From Acidobacteriota bacterium (GTDB lineage Bacteria; Acidobacteriota; Vicinamibacteria; Vicinamibacterales; UBA2999), in the NCBI GenBank assembly GCA_947478985.1, contig CANJYC010000128.1:1-6043 (forward strand): DNA of 6,043 nucleotides, given 5' to 3'. Below, one piece after another: positions 1-6,043 of this stretch. How positions within the stretch are numbered: the first letter of the stretch is position 1; every line of letters starts with the position of its first letter. The notes under the pieces are model-generated. The model made no database searches. It was not told where the DNA came from and was given only the letters and a program-made list of their open reading frames with translations. A program made the position numbers and the translations under genes.

Positions 1-422
<422 letters not shown>

Positions 423-428
423 CCGGCC

Positions 429-449
429 GCGACCGTCCAGGGAGGTCGT
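429..449. terminator. Possible weak hairpin between convergent genes
   Basis: Between the convergent stops at 422 and 453 the sequence GCGACC (429-434) can pair with GGTCGT (444-449, one G-U pair). A bulged G and two further pairs close a CAGG loop. No T-tract follows on either strand, so this is not a canonical intrinsic terminator. It is offered only because the position between convergent genes is where a bidirectional terminator would be expected. Confidence 0.2.
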
Positions 450-452
450 CGG

Positions 453-986
453 TCAGTGGCGACGGCGTGGACCGGCGAGCGTCCGTGCAACCCCGTCAGC
501 CAGCGGCCGGATGGTGGCGTGGTGTGGTGCCCAGGCCTGCCACACCTCATGACCCCACCGCCTGACGCGCTGCGCGTGGTCGTCGGGATCGGATGACGCG
601 TGCAGATCCCACACCGTCATCTCCCCGAGCGCCGAAGGCGGCTCGAGCCAGATGAACGCCTGCTTCTGATTGGCGATCCGCTGGATGACACGGGTGGCAT
701 CTTGACCAGGCCACCCGAGTTCCATCACCACGCACAGGCTGACCAGGTGAAGCGTGACTGACTGAATCGACTGCGGGGACGGCACGCCGGGATGCTGTGC
801 GGCATAGGCGTCGACGGTGACCTGATGCAGGCGTGCGTACCGGATATCGTCGTACTCACGCGCGAGCACCTCTCCGTAGATCGCCCAGCACCCGGGCGAC
901 GCCCCGATGTAGCGATGCGTGGGGCCGTCACCGGCAGGCACGAGCGCCCCGCAACCATAGCAACGAACAGCATCGGTGCGGTGCAT
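453..986 (-). CDS. DUF5946 family protein, function unknown
   Basis: A 177-residue soluble protein of unknown function. The wording matches what I recall of the DUF5946 family: an N-terminal CYGCG (Cys9, Cys12), then GPTHRYIGASPGCW (residues 21-34, Cys33), a VDAYAAQHPG block (58-67), a hydrophobic HLVSLCVV helix (80-87) and a C-terminal WGHEVWQAWAPHH segment (144-156). The CxxC pair plus many conserved-looking His residues could bind a metal, but this is inference. There is no signal peptide or clear membrane span. The frame stays open upstream to 1244, but that part is the wrong frame of xerC and is Arg/Ser/Cys-rich nonsense. The ATG at 984-986 starts just before the family-like region and lies 10 nt after the xerC stop. 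No good Shine-Dalgarno is visible, so translation may be coupled to xerC. It is the last gene of the minus-strand block and ends with TGA, 30 nt from the convergent regulator. Confidence 0.75.
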   Translation of the reverse strand: MHRTDAVRCYGCGALVPAGDGPTHRYIGASPGCWAIYGEVLAREYDDIRYARLHQVTVDAYAAQHPGVPSPQSIQSVTLHLVSLCVVMELGWPGQDATRVIQRIANQKQAFIWLEPPSALGEMTVWDLHASSDPDDHAQRVRRWGHEVWQAWAPHHATIRPLADGVARTLAGPRRRH

Positions 987-996
987 CTGTGGTGGA

Positions 997-1941
997 CTAT
1001 TGCCCGGGTTCGCGCCGGGCACGTGGATGCGTCCGACGATAGACGTCGAGCAACTGCGCGACGTTGACATGCGTGTAGCGCTGCGTCGTTGACAGCTGGA
1101 CGTGCCCGAGCAGCTCCTGAATGGCACGCAAATCGGCACCGCGTTCCAGCAGATGCGTCGCGAAAGAGTGACGCAGCGCATGGGGGCTGATCCCGAAGCG
1201 CGTGCTGCACATCGACACGTAGCGAGACACGAACCGCGCGACACTCCGCCCGGTCAGCCGCCCACCGCGGGCATTGAGGAACAGCGGATCGTCCTGCCCC
1301 CTCGATCGCGCCGCCTGCGGCTTCGGCGACGAGCCGAGCATCTGCGACCGGTCCCGCAGCCAGGCACGCAGGGCCGTCGCGGTGGTGCCATTGAACGGCA
1401 CCAGCCGTTCCTTGGCCCCTTTGCCCATGACACGCACCATGCGGGCGCTGAGGTTCACATCCTCGACGTCGAGCCCGACCAGTTCGCTGAGCCGCAGGCC
1501 CGAGGCGTAGAACAGCTCCAGGATGGCGCGATCGCGGCGTCCCAGTGGGCCCGTGACATCCGGCATGTCAAGCAACTGCGCCATCTCATCGACGGAGAGG
1601 TGCGCCGGGATCTTCTGCTCGCGCTTGGGCGCCACTGCGAGCGCGGCCGGGTCGTGCTCAATGTGCCCCTCACGGCGGAGAAATCGTGTGAACGTGCGCA
1701 GCACCGACAGCTTGCGCGCAACAGACGAGCGCGACAGGCCACGCTTGTGGAGCTGCTCCATGAAGCCGCGGACCGTGTCGAGGTCGAACTCATCAGGTGC
1801 GAGCGCCTTCACGGAGCAGCCGCGCTGCGCAGCGGCAAATCCCAGGAACTGCGACACGTCGCTGTCATAGGCCGCGAGCGTATGGGGAGACACGTTGCGA
1901 TTGAGACGCAGGAACTGCAGGAACTCGCGCAGCGCCGCCAT
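997..1941 (-). CDS. xerC: Tyrosine recombinase XerC
   Basis: Site-specific tyrosine recombinase that, with a XerD partner, would resolve chromosome dimers at dif; it acts on cytoplasmic DNA. From this start it has 314 residues, close to the usual 300. Residues 1-85 form the SAM-like core-binding domain (EFLQFLRLNRNVSPHTLAAY), followed by the catalytic domain. Catalytic residues are all visible: Arg150 in GLRLSELVGL, Lys174 in MGKGAKERLVPF, His254 and Arg257 in PHALRHSFATHLL, His280 in LLGH, and nucleophile Tyr289 in TTQRYTHV. The C-terminal DVYRRTHPRAR is XerC-like rather than XerD-like. The ATG at 1941 is chosen because it gives the normal family N-terminus. An in-frame ATG at 1995 would add 18 unconserved residues and overlap trmFO by 11 nt; neither start has a clear Shine-Dalgarno. 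A loop around residues 196-216 is about 13 residues longer than in E. coli XerC. Downstream of trmFO and probably in the same operon. Confidence 0.93.
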   Translation of the reverse strand: MAALREFLQFLRLNRNVSPHTLAAYDSDVSQFLGFAAAQRGCSVKALAPDEFDLDTVRGFMEQLHKRGLSRSSVARKLSVLRTFTRFLRREGHIEHDPAALAVAPKREQKIPAHLSVDEMAQLLDMPDVTGPLGRRDRAILELFYASGLRLSELVGLDVEDVNLSARMVRVMGKGAKERLVPFNGTTATALRAWLRDRSQMLGSSPKPQAARSRGQDDPLFLNARGGRLTGRSVARFVSRYVSMCSTRFGISPHALRHSFATHLLERGADLRAIQELLGHVQLSTTQRYTHVNVAQLLDVYRRTHPRARREPGQ

Positions 1942-1984
1942 GACGAAGCTCGGCGGGACTTCGACCCCGGTGCGACTGCCCTGC

Positions 1985-3406
1985 CTAGCGGCCATGCGCG
2001 GCCGAAGCCTGGCCCGCGGGATCATGCGCAGGTGATGCGGCGATCCACGCTGCAAGGTCCGTCAATGCCCTCGCCGACGTCGCGGTTTTCCGATCGCCCT
2101 TCCGGGCGCCGGCCGGTGGCGGCTCCATGATGCCGAAGGTGATATTCGTCGGCTGATAGTTCCGCGGTTCCGCATGGGACACGTAATAGGCGAGCGCCCC
2201 GATGGCAGTCGTGCGCGGCGGCACGCGCGGCTCCTCGCCGCGGACGAGCGCTGCGGCGTTCCGCCCGGCCATCAGCCCGGACGCCGCTGACTCCACATAG
2301 CCTTCGACGCCGGAGATCTGCCCGGCGAAGAACAGGTCGCCGCGTGACTTCGTCTGCCACGTCTCACGCAGCACTGTCGGGCCGTTGATATAGGTATTGC
2401 GGTGCACCATGCCGAAACGCACGAACTCCGCCTGCTCGAGGCCCGGGATCATCCGCAGCACGCGTGCCTGTTCGCCCCACTTGATCTGTGTCTGGAAGCC
2501 GACAAGGCTGAAGTGGTCGCCGGCAAGATTGTCCTGACGGAGCTGCACGGCCGCGTACGGGTATCGGCCACTGCGAGGATCGGTGAGACCGACGGGTTTC
2601 ATCGGCCCGAATCGGAGCGTCTCGCGGCCGCGGTGCGCCATCACCTCAATCGGAAGGCACCCCTCGAAGAACTTTTCCTTGTCGAAGTCGTGCACGGTGG
2701 CAGACTCGGCACTCGTCAACGCATCGTAGAACGCGTCGTATTCGCCCTTGGTCAGCGGACAGTTGAGATAATCTCCTGCCCCGTCATCGACACCGCAGGC
2801 CGGACCCGATGGCTCGGAAACCGGCGCACCGCTATCAGCGGCTCCGCGAAGGCTCCGGCCCCAGCGTGACGCGCGGAACACCTTCGTCATGTCGATCGAC
2901 TCGGCGAGCACAATCGGGCTGATCGCATCGTAGAAGTAGAGGTGTTCCCCGCCGACCAGCGAGGCGATGTCCGCCGACAGCGTGTCCGACGTCAGCGGCC
3001 CGGTGGCGATGATGAGCGGGAACATCTCCGCATTCACCGGAACGCGCGCCACCTCCTCGCGGACGACGGTGATGAGCGGGTGCGCGTGAATGGCGTCGGT
3101 GATCGCCTGGGAGAACGCCTCGCGATCGACGGCGAGCGCCGCGCCGGCGGGCACGCGACTCGCGTCAGCAGCGCGCATCACGAGCGAACCGAGCCGCCGC
3201 ATTTCCTCTTTGAGCAGCCCGACCGCATTGTCCAGCTTGTCGCCGCGCAGCGAATTGGAGCAGACCAGCTCCGCGAGGCGATCGGTCTTGTGAACGGCGG
3301 TTGGGCGCACCGGCCGCATCTCGTGCAGCACGACCGGCACGCCAAGCGAGGCCGCCTGCCAGGCGGCCTCCGAACCGGCAAGTCCGCCGCCAATGATGTG
3401 CACCAC
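1985..3406 (-). CDS. trmFO: TrmFO, folate/FAD-dependent tRNA (uracil-54-C5)-methyltransferase
   Basis: Makes 5-methyluridine at position 54 in the tRNA T-loop, taking the carbon from methylenetetrahydrofolate and electrons from FADH2; it replaces SAM-dependent TrmA in many bacteria. The 473-residue product starts with the FAD dinucleotide-binding motif IIGGGLAGSEAAW (4-16), then HEMRP and the LVCSNSLRGDKLDNAVGLLKEE block. Cys49 and Cys250 (in FFEGCLPIEVMA) correspond to the two functionally important cysteines of the B. subtilis enzyme (Cys53, Cys226). Further blocks include FGPMKPVGLTDPR, FFAGQISGVEGYVESAASG (359-377, FAD-binding) and NYQPTNITFGIMEPP (416-430). The start is the first of two consecutive GTG codons, preceded by GAGAAGG at good spacing; the topA stop lies in the same frame just upstream, so no earlier start is possible. 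An extra 24-28 residues, Gly/Ala/Ser/Pro-rich, sit at about 184-211. It lies 12 nt after topA and ends beside or within the start of xerC. Confidence 0.95.
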   Translation of the reverse strand: MVHIIGGGLAGSEAAWQAASLGVPVVLHEMRPVRPTAVHKTDRLAELVCSNSLRGDKLDNAVGLLKEEMRRLGSLVMRAADASRVPAGAALAVDREAFSQAITDAIHAHPLITVVREEVARVPVNAEMFPLIIATGPLTSDTLSADIASLVGGEHLYFYDAISPIVLAESIDMTKVFRASRWGRSLRGAADSGAPVSEPSGPACGVDDGAGDYLNCPLTKGEYDAFYDALTSAESATVHDFDKEKFFEGCLPIEVMAHRGRETLRFGPMKPVGLTDPRSGRYPYAAVQLRQDNLAGDHFSLVGFQTQIKWGEQARVLRMIPGLEQAEFVRFGMVHRNTYINGPTVLRETWQTKSRGDLFFAGQISGVEGYVESAASGLMAGRNAAALVRGEEPRVPPRTTAIGALAYYVSHAEPRNYQPTNITFGIMEPPPAGARKGDRKTATSARALTDLAAWIAASPAHDPAGQASAAHGR

Positions 3407-3418
3407 TGGGGCCTTCTC
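3407..3418 (-). promoter_or_regulatory. Ribosome binding site of trmFO
   Basis: On the minus strand the 12-nt gap between the topA TAA and the trmFO GTG reads GAGAAGG (3418-3412), then CCCCA, then GTG at 3406. This is a plausible Shine-Dalgarno at a 5-nt spacer. It supports the tandem GTG at 3406/3403 as the trmFO initiation site, there being no ATG between the topA stop and the FAD-binding motif. Confidence 0.6.
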
Positions 3419-6043
3419 TTATGCGCCTGCGGTCTTACGCTTCGCGCCGCGAGCGCCTGCGGTCTTGCGAGCGCCGCCCGTGCGGCCTCGACCAGCACGG
3501 CGGGGTGACGGAACGGCATCGCGCCTGGCGGCCAGCAGCTCCTGCGCCTGATCCCACGTCAGGGCTTCCGGGTTGGCGCCCTTGGGGATCGAAGCATTGA
3601 CCGTGCCGTCGGTGACATAGGGGCCAAAGCGTCCGGCCAGCACCTTCAGCGTGGCCCCCTCGTGGGTGATTTCCGCCAGCGTCTTCCGGGTCGCGGTTTG
3701 TCCGCGTCGACGTGACACCTTCGGCGCGAGGATCAACGCCAGCGCGGCCTCGAAGGAAATATTGAACACATCGTCTTCCGACTCGAGCGAGCGGAAGTCG
3801 TCGCCGTGTTTCACGTACGGGCCGAAGCGGCCGAGGTTGGTGGAGATCGGCTCGTTGTCGTCGGGGTGCAATCCGACGACGCGCGGCAACGAGAGCAGCC
3901 TGAGCGCCTCCTCGAGCGTGACGGTCGCTTCCATCATGCCCGCCTGCAGCGACGCCCGCTTCGGCTTCTCCACCACGACCTTCTTCGCCTTGCCCTTGAC
4001 CTTTGGCGGAGGCTCAGGCGTTTCGCCGAGCTGCACGTAGGCGCCGTACCGACCGTTCATCACGTACACGTTCATCGCGGTGGCCGGGTCCACGCCGATC
4101 AATCGCGGCCCTTCAGCCTTGGCCCGCACCAACTCGAGCGCCTTGGTGAGGGTCAAATCCGCTGGAGCGATATCGTCGGGCAGGGACGCCGTGCGCCCTG
4201 GTCCGCCCTCGCCAACCTGGAGGAACGGCCCGAACCGGCCGATCCGCACGCGGACGCCTTCGCCGGTTTCCGGCTCAATACCAATAGCGAGCAACGGGTA
4301 CTCCGCCTTGCCCGTGCCGTCTTCCACGGCCGGCAGCAGCCCGCGGTGCTTCTTGTCCCCGAAATAGAACTCCCTGAGGAACGCGCCCGACTCCCGTTCG
4401 CCCCGCGAAATCTCGTCGAGATCCTCTTCCATCTCGGCAGTGAAGTCGGTTTCGACGAAGTCGCCGAAGTGGTCGCGCAGGAGCGTCGTCACGGCAAACG
4501 CGGTGAAGCTCGGCACCAGCGCCTTTCCCTGACGGAAGACATATCCGCGGCGGACAATCGTGGCGATCGTCGGCGCGAAGGTCGACGGCCGACCGATGCC
4601 GAGCCGTTCCAGTTCCTTGATGAGCGACGCTTCCGTGAAGCGCGCGGGCGGTGTCGTCTCATGCCGCTTGGCATCGGTGCCGAGCAGTGTGATGGCACTG
4701 CTGCCGTCCTGGTGAATGCGATCCCCCACCTTCGCCTGCGGCAGGATGGCTTCCTGCTCTTCGAGCTCCGCCGCCGGGTCGTCGCTGCCCTCGACATAGG
4801 CCCGACGGAAGCCGGCGAACTCGATGGCCTTGCCGCTGGCGTGCATCGCTGCCATCTCACCGTCCGGCCCCTGCGCCGAAATTTCCATCGTCGTGCGCAG
4901 CACACGCGCATCGACCATCTGCGACGCCATCGTCCGCTTCCAGATCAGCTCGTAGACCTTGAGCTCGTCCGAGTCGAGGACGCGTTCGAGCTGGCTCGGC
5001 GCCAATCGGAAGTCGGTGGGACGAATCGCCTCGTGGGCTTCCTGCGCGTTCTTGACCCGGGTCTGGTACTTGCGCGCCCCGCCGTAGTATTCGGGACCGA
5101 ACATCTCGCCGATGACACGGGCGGATTCACCGATCGCCTTGTCCGACAACGTCGTGGAGTCCGTGCGGTGATATGTGATGAGACCTTCCATCTCACCATC
5201 GCCGGTCTCGACGCCCTGGAACAGCCGCTGTGCAATCTGCATCGTCCGCTCGGTGGAGAATCCGAGCTTGCGACTGGCCTCCTGGGTGAGGGTCGAGGTC
5301 GTGAACGGCGGCGCGGGGCGCTCGACGCCTGGCTTCTGCTCCACCGACGTAATCGTCCACGGCAGATTGCCACGGAGCGCGGCGACCAGGCGAGTTGTCG
5401 CGTCACCGTTCAGCAGGCGAACGTTCGGGTTCTTCAGGGCGCCAGTATCGGCATCGAAGTCCTTGCCCGACGCCACGCGCTGTTCACCGACGCGCACCAG
5501 CGTTGCCACGAATTCGCGGCCCTCGCCGCTGAGCCTGGCATCAAGATCCCAGTACTCGGCCGAATGGAACGCGCGTCGCTCTTCCTCACGTTCGACGATG
5601 AGGCGCACGGCGACGCTCTGTACGCGGCCGGCGCTCAATCCGGTCTGGACTTTCTTCCAGAGCAAGGGCGAGAGCGTATACCCGTAGAGCCGATCGAGGA
5701 TGCGACGGCTCTCCTGCGCCCGCACGAGGTTTTCGTTGACCTCTCCCGGATGCCGCAGGGCCTCGTTCACGGCCTCCTCGGTGATCTCGTGAAAGACGAT
5801 GCGGCGGACCGGCACCTTCGGCTTGAGCACTTCCCGCAGGTGCCAGCTGATGGACTCCCCCTCGCGGTCAGGGTCGGTGGCGAGCAGGACCTCAGAGGCG
5901 TCCTTCATCGCGGCCTTGAGATGCGCCACCTGCTTTCGCTTGCCGCTGGGCACGACGTAGTAGGGGGCGAAGTCGTGATCGACATCGACACCCAGCCGGC
6001 CCCATTCCCGGTCCTTGATTTCCTTGGGCACATCCGCCGCGGA
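3419..6043 (-). CDS. topA: DNA topoisomerase I (TopA), N-terminus beyond window edge
   Basis: Type IA topoisomerase that relaxes negative supercoils by nicking and passing one strand; it sets chromosome supercoiling. The frame is open through the right edge and reads SAAD before the GTG at 6031, continuing the family's conserved region, so that GTG is not the start and about 40-45 residues, including the toprim ESP(A/T)KAKTI motif, are missing. Counting from the GTG codon as residue 1: the toprim acidic motif ATDPDREGES (51-60), LSAGRVQSVAVRL (132-144), the active-site tyrosine at 287 (codon 5171-5173) in ITYHRTDS, AHEAIRPTD (332-340) and LGIGRPSTFAPTI (477-489). The C-terminal third has four repeats with GRFGPF/GRYGAY/GRFGPY/GRFGPY cores at about 598, 660, 734 and 800, typical of the Toprim C-terminal repeat family, and an Arg/Lys/Ala tail. 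No cysteine occurs in the visible protein, so the tetracysteine zinc fingers of E. coli TopA are absent. It is the first visible gene of the block. Confidence 0.96.
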   Translation of the reverse strand, partial: SAADVPKEIKDREWGRLGVDVDHDFAPYYVVPSGKRKQVAHLKAAMKDASEVLLATDPDREGESISWHLREVLKPKVPVRRIVFHEITEEAVNEALRHPGEVNENLVRAQESRRILDRLYGYTLSPLLWKKVQTGLSAGRVQSVAVRLIVEREEERRAFHSAEYWDLDARLSGEGREFVATLVRVGEQRVASGKDFDADTGALKNPNVRLLNGDATTRLVAALRGNLPWTITSVEQKPGVERPAPPFTTSTLTQEASRKLGFSTERTMQIAQRLFQGVETGDGEMEGLITYHRTDSTTLSDKAIGESARVIGEMFGPEYYGGARKYQTRVKNAQEAHEAIRPTDFRLAPSQLERVLDSDELKVYELIWKRTMASQMVDARVLRTTMEISAQGPDGEMAAMHASGKAIEFAGFRRAYVEGSDDPAAELEEQEAILPQAKVGDRIHQDGSSAITLLGTDAKRHETTPPARFTEASLIKELERLGIGRPSTFAPTIATIVRRGYVFRQGKALVPSFTAFAVTTLLRDHFGDFVETDFTAEMEEDLDEISRGERESGAFLREFYFGDKKHRGLLPAVEDGTGKAEYPLLAIGIEPETGEGVRVRIGRFGPFLQVGEGGPGRTASLPDDIAPADLTLTKALELVRAKAEGPRLIGVDPATAMNVYVMNGRYGAYVQLGETPEPPPKVKGKAKKVVVEKPKRASLQAGMMEATVTLEEALRLLSLPRVVGLHPDDNEPISTNLGRFGPYVKHGDDFRSLESEDDVFNISFEAALALILAPKVSRRRGQTATRKTLAEITHEGATLKVLAGRFGPYVTDGTVNASIPKGANPEALTWDQAQELLAARRDAVPSPRRAGRGRTGGARKTAGARGAKRKTAGA
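3423..3466 (-). repeat. Tandem-like 30-bp-period direct repeat in the topA 3' end
   Basis: A perfect 14-bp direct repeat, GCGCCTGCGGTCTT on the + strand, lies at 3423-3436 and 3453-3466, exactly 30 bp (10 codons) apart. It encodes the duplicated RKTAGA segment at the C-terminal end of TopA. The result is a short basic Lys/Arg/Ala-rich tail, as seen at the ends of other high-GC TopA proteins, where such tails contact DNA. The period is a multiple of three, so gain or loss of a unit would keep the frame. Confidence 0.7.

Noticed and set aside
423..452. A dif-like recombination site or small RNA in the convergent gap near xerC
   Set aside because: The gap is only 30 bp, GC-rich, and lacks the AT-rich centre and the arm pattern of dif; only a weak hairpin is seen.
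987..1244. Upstream extension of the DUF5946 frame
   Set aside because: It overlaps the xerC catalytic C-terminus in another frame and gives Ser/Arg/Cys-rich sequence unlike the family; the ATG at 986 fits much better.
1102..2130. Long plus-strand open frame of 342 codons opposite xerC
   Set aside because: It lies antisense to a xerC gene with all catalytic residues. Its product is Arg/His/Gln-rich without recognisable motifs, as expected from the complement of a GC-rich gene.
2402..2869. Plus-strand frame of 155 codons opposite trmFO
   Set aside because: A shadow of trmFO, covering its conserved Cys250 and FGPMKPVGLTD regions; no motif of its own.
2942..3508. Plus-strand frame spanning the topA-trmFO junction
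   Set aside because: It runs antisense to the conserved FAD-binding N-terminus of TrmFO and the TopA tail, is Arg-rich and shows no family resemblance.
5175..5687. Plus-strand frame of 170 codons opposite topA
   Set aside because: Antisense to the topA catalytic core, Ser/Arg/Thr-rich, no recognisable domain.
6029..6031. GTG as the start codon of topA
   Set aside because: The frame continues upstream through the window edge as SAAD, matching the conserved TopA region before PKEIKDREWGRLG, and the toprim N-terminus would otherwise be missing.

Overview
This GC-rich window (roughly two-thirds G+C by eye) is densely coding. It looks like ordinary chromosomal core-genome sequence from a high-GC bacterium of a lineage that uses the folate-dependent tRNA methylase TrmFO. 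Wording of the proteins (TopA with repeated C-terminal modules and no zinc fingers, an NtrC-type regulator with a QKDAAELL-type Fis helix-turn-helix, the order topA-trmFO-xerC) would fit Gemmatimonadota or another deep-branching Gram-negative phylum. That placement is an impression from sequence style and was not tested by a search.

Layout from left to right. Positions 1-422 (+) hold the C-terminal end of a sigma-54-dependent response regulator whose beginning lies outside the window. It ends convergently, with a 30-bp gap, against a minus-strand gene block filling the rest of the window. Read in its transcription order (right to left), that block is: topA (DNA topoisomerase I, N-terminal end cut by the window edge, stop at 3419), trmFO (1985-3406), xerC (997-1941 or 997-1995) and a small DUF5946-type protein (453-986). 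Junctions are tight: 12 nt between topA and trmFO, 43 nt or an 11-nt overlap between trmFO and xerC, and 10 nt between xerC and the DUF5946 gene. They are probably co-transcribed from a promoter beyond the right edge.

The topA-trmFO-xerC order recalls the conserved cluster known from Firmicutes (topA-trmFO/gid-codV/xerC-hslV-hslU). It groups DNA supercoiling control, tRNA T-loop m5U54 formation and chromosome dimer resolution. Here hslVU does not follow xerC within the window; an uncharacterised DUF5946 protein takes that place.

I see no mobile element, CRISPR array, RNA gene or defence-type system. The items most worth a second look are modest: the uncharacterised Cys/His-rich DUF5946 protein at the operon end, an insertion in TrmFO between its two conserved cysteines, a cysteine-free TopA with four C-terminal repeats and a repetitive basic tail, and the in-frame one-stop-codon junction between topA and trmFO. 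No intergenic stretch exceeds 300 bases.
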